A stretch of 64,000 nucleotides of DNA from Nitrosomonadales bacterium (lineage in GTDB: Bacteria > Pseudomonadota > Gammaproteobacteria > Burkholderiales > Nitrosomonadaceae). Position 1 is the first letter of the stretch. Each line of letters opens with the position of its first letter. Under the pieces are notes generated by a model, which saw only the letters and a list, made by a program, of their open reading frames with translations, ran no database searches and was not told where the DNA came from. The stretch spans positions 1-64,000 of the forward strand of contig VFJL01000007.1 in NCBI GenBank assembly GCA_009886095.1. The letters are read 5' to 3'. The position numbers were made by a program, and so were the translations under genes. Below, in pieces: positions 37,971 through 48,710 of this stretch.

Positions 37971-39716
37971 TTACCTGTCTCCCGCTGCATTCGAGCGCGA
38001 GTTGGATTGCTGCGCTAATGGTGCAACTGTAGTCGCGCCACGCGGATCATTGGCTATAAATGAGTGGTGGGTTTCTTTATTGAAGAATATCAACTGCATA
38101 TTGCCCCATTTCTGTGCTGCAATTCTTACCCGATGTCCTTTCAGCCTGAGTCCGGAAATTTGCTCTTCATGAAATGAATCTGGCTCAATCTCAATCTGAT
38201 CCGGCAGATGCTGGTGATGAAAGCGTGGGTTCCTGACGATTGCTCCCGGATCAATTTGTTTATCGTCGACGAAATTGACAATTGCTAATAAAACCATGCT
38301 GATGATGCGCGAACCGCCAGGGGTGCCGACAATCAGTATACCTTTCTTATTTTCTACAAAAGTTGGTGTCATACTCGACAGCGGACGTTTGCCTGGCCAA
38401 ATGGCATTAGCTTGTTTCCCCTGTAGGCCGTAGACATTAGGCACATCGGGAGCAATGGAGAAATCGTCCATTTCGTTGTTTAATAACACCCCGGTATTGC
38501 CGGCAATGAAACCCGAGCCGAAATTTGTATTAATACTCAGGGTTGCCGCAACGCGGTTTCCTTCCCGATCCATGATCGAAAAATGAGTAGTTTCGGTTCC
38601 ACCTGCGCGCGTTGTTGAGTTATTATCAGGTTCGGTATCTGGCACCACCCGATTCAAATTGATCGTAGTTGCCCGTTCACGTCCATAGTCTTTGCTCATA
38701 AGTTTTTCTGTTGGCACATTGATAAAATCACTGTCGCCCAGATATTCAGCTCGGTCTTGATAGGCACGGCGCAGCGCCTCTGTAATAAGATGGATTCTGT
38801 CGATCTCGTTCAACTGCGCTAATGAAAAATTTTCAAGGATATTAAGTCCTTGTGCCAAGGTTAATGCGCCGGACGAAGGTAAGGGTGCTGTTGTGATAAT
38901 CGCGTCACGATAGGTAAATTTAGCTGGTGCACGCTCAATTACACGGTAATGTGTCAAGTCTTCGTGCTCCCAGATGCCACCAGCCCGTTTGACTGACTGC
39001 ACCATTTCATCTGCTACCCAGCCACGGTAAAAACCATCTTCGCCATGCCGTGCAATTTCTGTCAATGTCGCGGCAAGTCGTGGCTGGAGCAGGATAGAGC
39101 CCGGAACGGGTACCAGATTATCATGCAGAAAAATACCCGCAACATGTGGATCTGCACGTAATTTACCCTGATAATTCCTGACCACCTCGCTAAAGCGCGG
39201 ATCCACCTTAAAACCATTGCGCGCCAACGCTATTGCAGGTGCGAGACTACGCGCCAACGATAATCTGCCATAATTCTTCGCAATGTGAACCAGCCCAGCC
39301 GGCACTCCGGGAATCGCTGCTGCCAAGGGGCCATTGAGCGAAGCTGCAGTGACTGGCTTGCCCTTCGCATCCAAATACATGTCGGGAGAAGCTTTGCCAG
39401 GAGCGGTTTCACGCCCATCTATCAGTACCTCCCATTTGTCCCTTGCGCGATGCAGTAGCCATAGACCGCCACCACCCAGACCGGAAGAATACGGCTCGAC
39501 CACTGCCAACACCGCACTGACAGCCACTGCTGCATCAAACGCATTGCCGCCTTGCCTAAGGATTTTTTTACCCGCTTCAGTGGCAAGGGGGTGAGCGGAA
39601 GCAATCGCCTGTGAGTGAATAAAATCAGGGGCTCCCCATGCCGGAGCAAGAAATGCCAGCAGCAGAAACCCTGCTTGCAAGAAAATCCAGAAAGGTTTAT
39701 TCCAATTTAATTTCAT
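37971..39716 (-). CDS. ggt: Gamma-glutamyltranspeptidase Ggt
   Basis: About 581 residues from ATG 39716, where a signal peptide (PFWIFLQAGFLLLAFLAPAWGA) begins; the frame extends 15 codons further. The self-cleaving N-terminal nucleophile is in ETTHFSIMDREGNRVA, and the small-subunit motif NNEMDDFS and PGGSRI are present. Ggt is a periplasmic Ntn-hydrolase that cleaves gamma-glutamyl bonds of glutathione. It converges on xerD with only four bases between the stops. Confidence 0.93.
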   Translation of the reverse strand: MKLNWNKPFWIFLQAGFLLLAFLAPAWGAPDFIHSQAIASAHPLATEAGKKILRQGGNAFDAAVAVSAVLAVVEPYSSGLGGGGLWLLHRARDKWEVLIDGRETAPGKASPDMYLDAKGKPVTAASLNGPLAAAIPGVPAGLVHIAKNYGRLSLARSLAPAIALARNGFKVDPRFSEVVRNYQGKLRADPHVAGIFLHDNLVPVPGSILLQPRLAATLTEIARHGEDGFYRGWVADEMVQSVKRAGGIWEHEDLTHYRVIERAPAKFTYRDAIITTAPLPSSGALTLAQGLNILENFSLAQLNEIDRIHLITEALRRAYQDRAEYLGDSDFINVPTEKLMSKDYGRERATTINLNRVVPDTEPDNNSTTRAGGTETTHFSIMDREGNRVAATLSINTNFGSGFIAGNTGVLLNNEMDDFSIAPDVPNVYGLQGKQANAIWPGKRPLSSMTPTFVENKKGILIVGTPGGSRIISMVLLAIVNFVDDKQIDPGAIVRNPRFHHQHLPDQIEIEPDSFHEEQISGLRLKGHRVRIAAQKWGNMQLIFFNKETHHSFIANDPRGATTVAPLAQQSNSRSNAAGDR

Positions 39717-39961
39717 GGAGATAAAAATGTTTTTAACATGCGGAGATATTAGCTTGTTCATCCGGAGTACAGCTTGGCGTAATGCTGGTATCTAGTGTAC
39801 ATAGCAGTACTCCAGAGTAGCTATTGGCAAAGGCATTAAATTTTAATTTTACTTTAATTTTGTAAATCTAACCGGCAGCGGCCTAAAGGATTTTCGGAGT
39901 TCATTGTAAAACCATATAGAATAGCGGCCTTTTTGCAGCCCTACTTTTCAGGAAACAAGCT

Positions 39962-41566
39962 TTGATCACCACCGCCAATATCACCATGCAGTTTGGGGCC
40001 AAACCCCTGTTCGAAAACGTCTCCGTTAAATTCGGCGATGGCAACCGTTACGGCCTAATCGGCGCCAACGGCTGCGGCAAGTCTACTTTCATGAAAATCC
40101 TCGGTGGAGATCTGGATCCGACTTCCGGTAATGTCAGCATTGACGCCAACGAACGTGTGGGAAAGTTGCGACAGGATCAATTCGCTTTCGAGAACTGTCT
40201 GGTGATCGATACGGTGATGATGGGGCATGATGAGTTGTGGCGGGTGAAAGAGGAACGCGATGCGATTTATGCCAATGCTGATGCCACCGAAGCCGATTAT
40301 ATGCATGCTGCCGAACTTGAAGCACACTTCGCTGAGCTAAATGGTTATTCCGCCGAAGCCCGCGCCGGGGAGCTGCTGCTGGGTGTGGGCATTCCGCTAT
40401 CCCAGCACAGGGGATTAATGAGCGCGATTGCGCCCGGATTCAAGCTGCGCGTGTTGCTGGCACAGGCACTATTTGCCAATCCGGAAATTTTACTGCTGGA
40501 TGAGCCAACCAATAATCTGGATATCAATACCATCCGCTGGCTGGAAGATGTAATTAATGTAAGTAAAAGCACCATCATCATCATTTCGCATGACCGCCAC
40601 TTCCTTAATAGCGTCTGTACTCACATGGCCGATCTGGATTATGGCGAAATACGCATTTACCCCGGTAATTACGATGAATATATGACTGCATCTATTCAGG
40701 TGCGAGAGCGCATGCTGGCTGATAATGCCAAGAAAAAAACCCAGATCGCGGAGTTGCAGTCTTTTGTCAGTCGTTTTTCCGCTAATGCTTCCAAGGCGCG
40801 GCAGGCAACCAGTCGAGCACGTCAAATCGAGAAAATAAAACTGGAAGACGTAAAACCTTCCAGCCGTCAGTATCCCTACATCCGTTTTGATGTGGACGAA
40901 CGGGACAAACTGTATCGCCTGGCAGTATCGGTGCAAAGTGTCAGCAAGAGCTTTTCTGGTATGGAAAAAGTGCTGCTGAATAGATTCAGCCTTAACGTTG
41001 AGGCTGGTGAGAAAGTCGCCATCATCGGTCCGAATGGTATCGGCAAGACCACGTTGCTGCGTTGTCTTGTGGGCAACTTGACACCCGATGCAGGGGAAGT
41101 GAAGTGGGCGGAGAAAGCGCGCCCAGGTTATGTCGCGCAAGACCATGCTGCTGATTTTGAAATGGATATGTCGCTTACCGACTGGATGACACAATGGCGG
41201 CGTGAAGGCGACGATGATCAGGCTGTGCGTAGCGTTCTCGGCAGACTGCTGTTCTCGGGCGATGAAGTGAAAAAATCAGTAAAAGTAATTTCCGGCGGGG
41301 AGCAAGGGCGTATGTTGTTTGGCAAATTTATTTTGCAGAAACCCAATGTGTTACTGATGGATGAGCCTACCAACCATCTTGACATGGAGTCTATCGAATC
41401 ACTTAATAGCGCATTGGAGAAATATACCGGCACTCTTATTTTTGTCTCCCACGACCGGGAATTTGTATCCTCACTGGCCACTCGTATCATCGAAATGAAA
41501 CCGGATGGAATCACTGACTTTAAGGGGGAATACGAAGAGTACTTGCGGAGCCAAGGTGTGGAATGA
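39962..41566 (+). CDS. ybiT: ABC-F ATPase, YbiT type
   Basis: 534 residues with two ATP-binding domains: [11 protein letters not shown] and [11 protein letters not shown] Walker A, SGGEQGRM signature in the second, and [16 protein letters not shown] Walker B motifs. It has no membrane segment. The sequence follows E. coli YbiT closely over its full length, including the [16 protein letters not shown] linker. ABC-F proteins act on the ribosome. Translation starts at TTG with an AGGAAA site upstream, so the rare start may reduce expression. Confidence 0.93.
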   Translation: MITTANITMQFGAKPLFENVSVKFGDGNRYGLIGANGCGKSTFMKILGGDLDPTSGNVSIDANERVGKLRQDQFAFENCLVIDTVMMGHDELWRVKEERDAIYANADATEADYMHAAELEAHFAELNGYSAEARAGELLLGVGIPLSQHRGLMSAIAPGFKLRVLLAQALFANPEILLLDEPTNNLDINTIRWLEDVINVSKSTIIIISHDRHFLNSVCTHMADLDYGEIRIYPGNYDEYMTASIQVRERMLADNAKKKTQIAELQSFVSRFSANASKARQATSRARQIEKIKLEDVKPSSRQYPYIRFDVDERDKLYRLAVSVQSVSKSFSGMEKVLLNRFSLNVEAGEKVAIIGPNGIGKTTLLRCLVGNLTPDAGEVKWAEKARPGYVAQDHAADFEMDMSLTDWMTQWRREGDDDQAVRSVLGRLLFSGDEVKKSVKVISGGEQGRMLFGKFILQKPNVLLMDEPTNHLDMESIESLNSALEKYTGTLIFVSHDREFVSSLATRIIEMKPDGITDFKGEYEEYLRSQGVE

Positions 41567-41613
41567 GGATGCTGCGAGTTTTTGAAGATATGAAAAATCA
41601 ACATGTCCCGTTT

Positions 41614-42195
41614 TTATAATGATTCTTTACCTAAAAAGCAGGCAGCATGTTGCCTGGTAGTAAGCAACGCCGTACGGTAGCGCTCCCAGTCAAAATATGG
41701 ACCAGGATCGGTTTTGCGTCCTGCAGCAATATCGGAATGTCCGACGATGTCCATAATAGGATAAGTTTCTTGTAGCATTAAACTGAGCACGGTCAGCGCC
41801 GCATATTGAGCGTCAGCGAAAGGTTGGGTATCGCTGCCTTCAAGCTCCACTCCGATGGAGAAATCATTACACTGAGTCTTACCCTGCCAGCAGGAGATTC
41901 CCGCATGCCAAGCGCGCTTGTTGCAGGCGACGAACTGGATGACCTCGCCGTCCCGGCGGATAAAAAAATGAGCGGAAACCTTGAGGTTGTGAAGAGCCTG
42001 GTAGTAGGGATGAATTTCTGGATCGAGCTGGTTGGTAAATAGTTTGATTACCCCATCACCGCTGAATCTATCCGGCGGTAAACTGATGTTGTGGATTACC
42101 AGCAAGTTTATTGCGCACTCGGTCGGTCGCTCGTCGCAATTGGGTGAAGGGATGAAGCGCACGCTGTCCAGACAGCCACTTGCGTTAATTTGCAT
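41614..42195 (-). CDS. ampD: 1,6-anhydro-N-acetylmuramyl-L-alanine amidase AmpD
   Basis: 193 residues, typical for AmpD. Zinc ligands are visible as H in VIHNISLPP, the WHAG segment and D in GRKTDPGPYFDW, with the catalytic GHSDIAAG. It is cytoplasmic and recycles cell-wall anhydro-muropeptides. An ampE neighbour is absent; it lies downstream of pilR in the same direction after 62 bp. Confidence 0.94.
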   Translation of the reverse strand: MQINASGCLDSVRFIPSPNCDERPTECAINLLVIHNISLPPDRFSGDGVIKLFTNQLDPEIHPYYQALHNLKVSAHFFIRRDGEVIQFVACNKRAWHAGISCWQGKTQCNDFSIGVELEGSDTQPFADAQYAALTVLSLMLQETYPIMDIVGHSDIAAGRKTDPGPYFDWERYRTALLTTRQHAACFLGKESL

Positions 42196-42257
42196 TCGCC
42201 CGGCCTGCGTTCCACAACGGTAATCGGGGTGCCTCGAGATGCTGTACGGTTAGAGAA

Positions 42258-43670
42258 TTATTCATTATTCAGTCCCAGGCGTTCCATGCGATAGCGCATG
42301 GATCTGACAGTGATCCCCAGTAATCCAGCCGCAGCGGTGCGGTTATACCGGGTCTTTTTCAAGGCTTCGATGATAGATTCTTTTTCCAATTGATCAAGAT
42401 AACCTTGCAACGGCAATCCGTCGCTGGATACGGCTGGTTGCGGTATCGAAGTATCATTCAATACTACAATTGATGCCAGTTGCAGGCCATCCCGACCAAT
42501 CTCAACATCAGGGCAGAGCGTCAGCGTACGCTCCAGAATATTTTCAAGCTCGCGAACGTTGCCGGGGAAAGCATAGTGTTCCAGCGCCTCCAGTGCACCG
42601 GCGCTGAAGCTACACCTGGCTCTCCCATTTTCTTGGCATAGTCGGTCGAGAATAGTGTTTACAATTAAAGGAATATCTTCTTTCATCTCACGTAATGCAG
42701 GTGTTTTCAACTCAATCACATTTAGGCGGTAATATAAATCCTGACGGAATTTTCCATTTTCGACACACTCACTCAATTTCTGATGAGAGGCGCTGATAAT
42801 GCGTACATCTACATTTTCCTCCTGAGCGGCGCCAATTTTCCGCACCCGTTTTTCCTGGATTACCCGCAGCAGTTTAACTTGCATGGTTAGTGGCAAGTCG
42901 GCTACTTCGTCGAGAAATAAGGTACCGCCATCAGCCGCCTGAAAAAAACCGTCACGCTCGGTATCAGCACCGGTAAAAGCACCTTTCCGGTAACCAAAAA
43001 ATTCGCTTTCCATGAGACTCTCGGGGATCGCGCCGCAGTTGACTGGGATAAAGAGGTTGTCGCGGCGAGTGCTATTTTCGTGTATTGACCTTGCCGCAAG
43101 CTCCTTACCGCTGCCAGATTCGCCGTTGATATAAACCGGTGCCTGGCTGCGTGCAAGTTTCTCGATCATCGTGTGTAGTTGCTGCATTGGCAGTGATTTG
43201 CCGAGCAGGGCATATCTGCCTTTTTTGGAAGTGGCGGTAGTCTTTTCCTGTGGCGGCAATAGATTCAATGCAGATCTCACCAGAGAACGCAACTGTTTCA
43301 GTGGCACGGGCTTCGCCAAGTAATCGAACGCGCCTGCCTTGAGCGCGGCCACTGCGTTCTCCGTGGTACCATAGGCAGTAATCACTGCCACCGGTAAATT
43401 GGTATAATGGTCGACGATATGTCGCACCAATTCCAGTCCTTCGCCGTCAGGCAGACGCATATCGGTCAGACACAAATCAAAATGACGCGAATCGAGCAAA
43501 TGCCGGGCGCCGCTCACCGTCATGGCGCGCTCCACGTCCAGCCCCATGCGCACGAGCGTCAGTTCAAGTAGTTCCAGGATATCCGATTCATCATCGACGA
43601 TAAGCACTGCCGGGGTGGTTGATTTGCCACCGTCACCAGATGGCATAATTTGTTCTCTATGTTTAGGCAT
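42258..43670 (-). CDS. pilR: NtrC-family response regulator PilR
   Basis: 470 residues: receiver domain with phosphate acceptor in DLCLTDMRLPDGEG, a sigma-54 AAA+ domain (GESGSGKELAAR, GAFTGAD, GGTLFLDEVADLP, R-finger region) and a Fis-type helix-turn-helix (NRTAAAGLLGITVRSMRYRMERLGL). With PilS it activates type IV pilin transcription through sigma-54. The GAFTGA loop is intact. It overlaps the pilS end by 8 bp. No pilin gene is in the window, so its target is elsewhere. Confidence 0.92.
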   Translation of the reverse strand: MPKHREQIMPSGDGGKSTTPAVLIVDDESDILELLELTLVRMGLDVERAMTVSGARHLLDSRHFDLCLTDMRLPDGEGLELVRHIVDHYTNLPVAVITAYGTTENAVAALKAGAFDYLAKPVPLKQLRSLVRSALNLLPPQEKTTATSKKGRYALLGKSLPMQQLHTMIEKLARSQAPVYINGESGSGKELAARSIHENSTRRDNLFIPVNCGAIPESLMESEFFGYRKGAFTGADTERDGFFQAADGGTLFLDEVADLPLTMQVKLLRVIQEKRVRKIGAAQEENVDVRIISASHQKLSECVENGKFRQDLYYRLNVIELKTPALREMKEDIPLIVNTILDRLCQENGRARCSFSAGALEALEHYAFPGNVRELENILERTLTLCPDVEIGRDGLQLASIVVLNDTSIPQPAVSSDGLPLQGYLDQLEKESIIEALKKTRYNRTAAAGLLGITVRSMRYRMERLGLNNE

Positions 43671-45294
43671 GACTCACGCTTTTTCTGCAAACAATTCTGA
43701 AATGGCCGCCAGTGGTACTCTCCAGGCAATCGAGTGCAGCCCCATTAACTTTGCACATCTCTCGTGCAATATAGAGACCGAGACCGCTGCCGCTTGCCGC
43801 AGTGGTAAAGAAAGGCTCGAATGAATGGCTCAGCAGCGCCGAGGGGATGCCGGGACCATCGTCGATCACGTCTAGATTAATATTATTTCCAGCCGCTCTT
43901 TCGGTCGCTCTCAGCTGGATACTGCCCGGCTGCTTGCAGCAATAACGCCAAGCATTGTGGCATAAATTCCACAGTACCTGATTCAAATGTCCCCGATCAA
44001 AATTAACAATATACTGATCGGTAATATCCAGTACAAATACGTCACTGGAAATCTTTTCGGCATGACAGAAATCGGTGATAAAAGTGTGTACAAAACTCAC
44101 CAGATGAAGCGATTCCAACGTAGCTCGATCTCTGCGGTTCAGTTGCAGGACATTCTGCACTATTTCGTCAAGACGCTGAGTATTATCCCGGATAATACGT
44201 AACATCCGCAGGTGGGCGGGATCGGGATTTTTTTCTTCTTCTAGTAACTCGGCAGCATGACTGATGGCTGAAAGTGGGTTGCGAATTTCGTGAGCAATAT
44301 TGGCGGTAAGTCTGCCAAGAGCAGCGAGCTTCAATTGTTGCGCCTGTGCCTGGATACGGCTGATATCTTCAAGAAAAATAACCGTATTGATGCGACGGTC
44401 GCCCTTCACTGCTACGAACCGTGCTCGCACCAAGGTATTGCTGGCTGACATCTGTAATAGGTCAAAATCAATATTTCCGCTGTTGCGCCAAGCCTCAAGC
44501 TGCGATGCCAGAAGCGGTGCACAATCAGCAAGCTCCTGGACTGCAGCTCCTCCTGGAGTCAGGCTGATGAATCTCTCCGCTTGTAGATTATGCTGCCGGA
44601 TTTTACCGTTTTCATCCACGACCAGCACGCCGTCCTGCATGTCCTGAATCACTAGTTGATTCACTTCTGCCATGCTGGCAAGATCGATCCCGCGCTGCCA
44701 TGCCAGTTTTTCGTTGGCGATGGCATGTTTGGCAAGTTTATGCGCCAGCCATGCGACGGCAAAATAGCCCAAGCTAAGCAAACCTGCCTGCAGGTATTGG
44801 GCATGATAACCTTCCACATAGAGAAGGGCGTAGGATTCCTCCAAGAGTATGCCAATACTGGCAATAGATGCATAAAACAGCGCTAACCTGCCGCGACTGA
44901 TCAACCCGGCTGCGGCCAGTGGCGCTAGCAGCAATGGGCCCAGTCCGCTTTGAATACCTCCGCTGGAGTACATCAGAATGGCGACGAATACCACGTCGCC
45001 ACAGATCTGGACTGCAAGCTGCCAATTGAAATATAGCCGCTGCATACGGGTTAGCAGCAGCGCTATTCCACTAAATGCAGTATAGGTTAGCGCCGCGTAT
45101 AAAAATAATCTGGGGTTATAAGAGCCGAAACTGGATTCAGGAGATAGCCATGTAGTCGCCACAATCCCACTTGCCATCAGCAGGCGATATACATTGAAAT
45201 AAAGCAGCGAACGCCAGAATGGCTCAGGGTAAATGGTGGCCGATGCATCGGCAGTTGATTGCCACGATTTCGCTTGCGGCAAAGAAGTGGTCAT
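43663..45294 (-). CDS. pilS: Sensor histidine kinase PilS
   Basis: 543 residues. The N-terminus has about six membrane helices (residues 28-185), the sensor arrangement of PilS. A PAS-like domain (LVIQDMQDGVLVVDENGKI) follows. The kinase core has the histidine (LTANIAHEIRNPLSAISHAAELL), N-box (LCHNAWRY), DDGPGIP and GSGLGLYIAREM. It phosphorylates PilR. The two genes overlap, so they form one unit. Confidence 0.92.
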   Translation of the reverse strand: MTTSLPQAKSWQSTADASATIYPEPFWRSLLYFNVYRLLMASGIVATTWLSPESSFGSYNPRLFLYAALTYTAFSGIALLLTRMQRLYFNWQLAVQICGDVVFVAILMYSSGGIQSGLGPLLLAPLAAAGLISRGRLALFYASIASIGILLEESYALLYVEGYHAQYLQAGLLSLGYFAVAWLAHKLAKHAIANEKLAWQRGIDLASMAEVNQLVIQDMQDGVLVVDENGKIRQHNLQAERFISLTPGGAAVQELADCAPLLASQLEAWRNSGNIDFDLLQMSASNTLVRARFVAVKGDRRINTVIFLEDISRIQAQAQQLKLAALGRLTANIAHEIRNPLSAISHAAELLEEEKNPDPAHLRMLRIIRDNTQRLDEIVQNVLQLNRRDRATLESLHLVSFVHTFITDFCHAEKISSDVFVLDITDQYIVNFDRGHLNQVLWNLCHNAWRYCCKQPGSIQLRATERAAGNNINLDVIDDGPGIPSALLSHSFEPFFTTAASGSGLGLYIAREMCKVNGAALDCLESTTGGHFRIVCRKSVSHA

Positions 45295-45524
45295 GCGTTG
45301 AATATCATCCTATGGTAAATTTCGATTAAGCAATAATTGAACGAATGGTGAATCCTTTCTGGTGCATATTGCTGGCAACCGCAGAATAAGTACGACAAAT
45401 ACGAGGTGCAGATCAAAAACTATAGCTTAGTCTACCCCGCACGGGAGTGCAACGCACCTCAACCATACACTTCTTGCCGCCCATAGAGGTTTCATTCAGG
45501 AATTTCCTTAACCATTTTCGGCAT

Positions 45525-46118
45525 ATGAATAAAGCATTTATAAAAGAAACTGAAGGAATCGACGATTCTGAGGAAGATACAGGTGTCGACCTCCTGCCAT
45601 CCAGCAGCAAAAACTACATTACTCCGGGTGGTTATACGAGACTGATGGACGAGTTTCTATGGCTGATGAATAAAGAGCGTCCTCAAATGACTGCTACAGT
45701 GTCGTGGGCTGCCGGTAATGGTGATCGCTCAGAGAATGGTGACTATATTTATGGCAAGAAGCGTTTGCGTGAGATCGATAGGCGTATCCGTTTTCTCACC
45801 AAACGGTTGGATATGGCTGAAGTGGTAAATCCTGCAACTCTGAGAGAAGATGAGACGCAAATCTTCTTTGGTGCCACAGTCACCTATTCCAATCTAGCAG
45901 GTGAAGAAAAAACGGTGTCCATCGTCGGGGTCGATGAAGTTGATACGACCCGTGGTTACATTAGCTGGATTTCACCGATGGCACGGGCGCTGATCAAGGC
46001 AGAGGAGGGTGATACAGTGACGCTACGCGCTCCGGGTGGGGTTGAGGAACTGGAAGTTCTTGCAGTTAAATACCAACTCATTCCAATGGATCCGTTCCAA
46101 TCAATTATTTCCCGCTAG
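45525..46118 (+). CDS. greB: Transcript cleavage factor GreB
   Basis: 197 residues from ATG 45525; the frame is open from 45447 but the added part is not family-like. A coiled-coil finger with acidic tip (AAGNGDRSENGDYIYGKKRLREIDRRIRFL) and the FKBP-like C-terminal domain are present. The extra acidic N-terminal 35 residues (EGIDDSEEDTG) are longer than usual. GreB rescues backtracked RNA polymerase. It is divergent from pilS. Confidence 0.9.
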   Translation: MNKAFIKETEGIDDSEEDTGVDLLPSSSKNYITPGGYTRLMDEFLWLMNKERPQMTATVSWAAGNGDRSENGDYIYGKKRLREIDRRIRFLTKRLDMAEVVNPATLREDETQIFFGATVTYSNLAGEEKTVSIVGVDEVDTTRGYISWISPMARALIKAEEGDTVTLRAPGGVEELEVLAVKYQLIPMDPFQSIISR

Positions 46119-46126
46119 CGTGTGAT

Positions 46127-47782
46127 TCATGAATAATTCTGCCTGCGGGGCTCTTCCGTTTTTTCTCCACCTGCAACGATATTCAAAGCTAGGGCTTCTG
46201 CCACCTTAATGCCGTCCACAGCCGCAGAAAGAATCCCCCCTGCATAACCGGCACCTTCGCCCGCAGGATAAAGTCCAACGGTGTTCAGGCTCTGGTAATT
46301 TTCACTGCGTTTGATGCGGATCGGCGAGGAAGTGCGCGTTTCAACTCCGGTCAACACGGCATCATTCATGGCAAACCCATTGATCTGTTTGTCAAAAGCG
46401 GGAAGAGCCTCGCGTATTGCCACGATGGCGTAATCCGGCAAAGCGGTGCTCAAGTCGCACCAATGCACGCCAGGAGTATAGGATGGAATCACCGTGCCAA
46501 GCGCTGTGGATGCCCTGCCTGCGAGAAAATCACCTACCAGTTGTGCTGGTGCTTGATAATTGCACCCGCCTAGTTCGAAGGCGCGCTCCTCCCAGTGACG
46601 CTGAAAGGCAATGCCTGCCAGTGGATGGTCAGGATAATCAGTTGGCGTCACGCCGACGACGATGCCGCTATTAGCATTGCGTTCGTTGCGTGAATACTGG
46701 CTCATACCGTTGGTTACGACTCGTCCCGGTTCCGATGCTGCCGCCACCACCGTGCCGCCCGGACACATGCAGAAACTGTAAACCGAGCGCCCATTGGCAC
46801 AGTGATGCACCAACTTATAATCGGCCGCGCCCAGCAATGGGTTACCGGCGTTGTCACCGAAGCGACAGCGGTCTATCAGCGATTGCGGATGTTCGATGCG
46901 TAAACCGACAGAAAAAGGCTTGGCCTCGATATATACCCCCCGGTCATACAGCATCTGAAAGGTATCGCGTGCACTGTGGCCAACGGCCAGCACAACATGG
47001 CTCGTTGCGATATGTTCACCATCAGCCAGCATCACGCCGCGTACTTGCCCGTTGTCAATTTCAATATCATTCACCCGGCTCTGGAAGCGAATTTCACCGC
47101 CGAGCGAGGTGATGGTTGCACGCATTTTTTCCAGCATACCCACCAACCTGAATGTGCCAATATGTGGTTTGCTTACATAGAGAACTTCCGGCGGAGCACC
47201 CGCCTTGATGAATTCCATGAGCACTTTCCGGCCGTAGTGTTTCGGGTCCTTGATCTGGCTGTGGAGCTTGCCGTCGGAAAATGTGCCCGCACCGCCTTCG
47301 CCGAACTGAACATTGGATTCAGGGTTGAGCTGCCCCTGTTTCCACAGGCCAAAGGTATCCTTGGTACGCTCGCGCACGGCCTTTCCGCGCTCCAGTATGA
47401 GTGGGTGGAATCCCATCTGCGCCAGAATCAGCCCGGCAAATAATCCGCATGGCCCTGTGCCAATTACTACCGGACGTGACTGTGAAGCTGGGACATGTGC
47501 TGCTCGCGCAACGAAATGATAGTGCATATCCGGAGTGGATGAGACACGGTTATCTGCTTGCAGACGTCGTAGTATCGTTACTTCATCCGCTTTATTCTTC
47601 AGTTCGGCGTCCAAGGTATAAATAAAAGTAACTGCTCCCCGTTTGCGGGCATCGTAGCTACGGCGCGCGATCGAAAACTCTGTAAGCTCATCCGCCGCGA
47701 TTCCCAAGCGTTGAAGAATGGCGGCCACGAGTTCGCTTTCAGTATGATCCAAGCGGAGCTTGATTTCAGTCAGACGTAACAT
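46127..47782 (-). CDS. FAD-dependent dehydrogenase (uncharacterised, YhiN/COG2509-like)
   Basis: 551 residues. An N-terminal ferredoxin-like segment leads to the FAD motif RPVVIGTGPCGLFAGLILAQMG. Family signatures include FGEGGAGTFSDGKLHSQIKD and the C-terminal GLYPAGEGAGYAGGI. These proteins are widespread and lack an assigned reaction; the name is based on the fold only. It is cytoplasmic and converges on greB with 8 bp between the ends. Repeat copy F lies directly upstream. Confidence 0.85.
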   Translation of the reverse strand: MLRLTEIKLRLDHTESELVAAILQRLGIAADELTEFSIARRSYDARKRGAVTFIYTLDAELKNKADEVTILRRLQADNRVSSTPDMHYHFVARAAHVPASQSRPVVIGTGPCGLFAGLILAQMGFHPLILERGKAVRERTKDTFGLWKQGQLNPESNVQFGEGGAGTFSDGKLHSQIKDPKHYGRKVLMEFIKAGAPPEVLYVSKPHIGTFRLVGMLEKMRATITSLGGEIRFQSRVNDIEIDNGQVRGVMLADGEHIATSHVVLAVGHSARDTFQMLYDRGVYIEAKPFSVGLRIEHPQSLIDRCRFGDNAGNPLLGAADYKLVHHCANGRSVYSFCMCPGGTVVAAASEPGRVVTNGMSQYSRNERNANSGIVVGVTPTDYPDHPLAGIAFQRHWEERAFELGGCNYQAPAQLVGDFLAGRASTALGTVIPSYTPGVHWCDLSTALPDYAIVAIREALPAFDKQINGFAMNDAVLTGVETRTSSPIRIKRSENYQSLNTVGLYPAGEGAGYAGGILSAAVDGIKVAEALALNIVAGGEKTEEPRRQNYS

Positions 47783-47818
47783 AGGCTATATCAAAAAATA
47801 AGGCACAGCGATAACAAA

Positions 47819-47953
47819 CCACCTCTGGAAATCCGGATTTAGTCACAATATTTCGTTGTACATAAAAAATTCCATATATATCAGCTATATATAACGCTCA
47901 CATTTCTTGCTTCCACTTCGTCTTGTTTGGGATTTCTAATTTTTAGAGGCGCC
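47819..47953 (+). repeat. Dispersed 140-bp repeat, copy F
   Basis: It starts CCACCTCTGGAAATCCGGATTT and ends CTAATTTTTAGAGGCGCC, with the core ATATATCAGCTATATATAACG. It lies between the divergent FAD-protein gene and tmk. It is among the more diverged copies in the core, yet both terminal repeats are clear. Confidence 0.82.
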
Positions 47954-48092
47954 TAACAGATTTATCCAGAGGCATATGGCACTATTAGAACCAGATCGGG
48001 CAATGCCCGGCCAGGACTGTTACCGCTTGCGAGTATAAGATAAACTGCGTAATGGAGAATGATTTCTCGCCAATCAACAGCATTCGGACAAA

Positions 48093-48710
48093 ATGATACC
48101 AGGTAGATTCATCACCCTAGAAGGCATAGACGGCGCAGGCAAGAGCACTCATCTTGCCTGGCTGGAAAATTTTTTGCGGGGCAGGGGGCTGACTGTGGTA
48201 GTAACCCGTGAGCCGGGTGGTACGCCTTTGGGTGAGAAGTTGCGTGCGCTCCTGCTCGACAACAACCAGGCAATGCATCCTGAAACCGAGGCACTGCTAA
48301 TGTTTGCGGCACGACGGGAACATTTAGACAAAGTGATATTGCCGGCGCTCGAGCGGGGTGAATGGGTAATTTCAGACCGTTTCACCGATGCGAGCTTTGC
48401 CTATCAAGGCGGTGGCAGGGGATTGGCTACAAATCGGCTTGACGATCTGGAACGGTGGGTGCAGGGAGAGTTTCAGCCTGATCTCACGCTTTATTTCGAT
48501 GTGAGTGTTGAGCTGGGCAGACAACGGGTTAATGCCATCAAGACGGCCGACCGGTTTGAAAAAGAGCAGGATGAGTTCTTTCGGCGGGTGCGAGAAGCCT
48601 ATCTGCAAAGAGCGCACAAGTTTCCTCAGCGGATACGTCTGATTGATTCCAGCCAGACGCTGGATAAAGTTAAAGAATCACTTCATGATATTATTTTATC
48701 TATTTGTTAA
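48093..48710 (+). CDS. tmk: Thymidylate kinase Tmk
   Basis: 205 residues with the P-loop LEGIDGAGKSTHLAW, the DR motif (ISDRFTDASFAYQGGGRG) and LID (RFEKEQDEFFRRVREAY). It makes dTDP from dTMP. The stop codon overlaps the holB ATG (TAATG), which shows tight coupling with DNA synthesis genes. Confidence 0.96.
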   Translation: MIPGRFITLEGIDGAGKSTHLAWLENFLRGRGLTVVVTREPGGTPLGEKLRALLLDNNQAMHPETEALLMFAARREHLDKVILPALERGEWVISDRFTDASFAYQGGGRGLATNRLDDLERWVQGEFQPDLTLYFDVSVELGRQRVNAIKTADRFEKEQDEFFRRVREAYLQRAHKFPQRIRLIDSSQTLDKVKESLHDIILSIC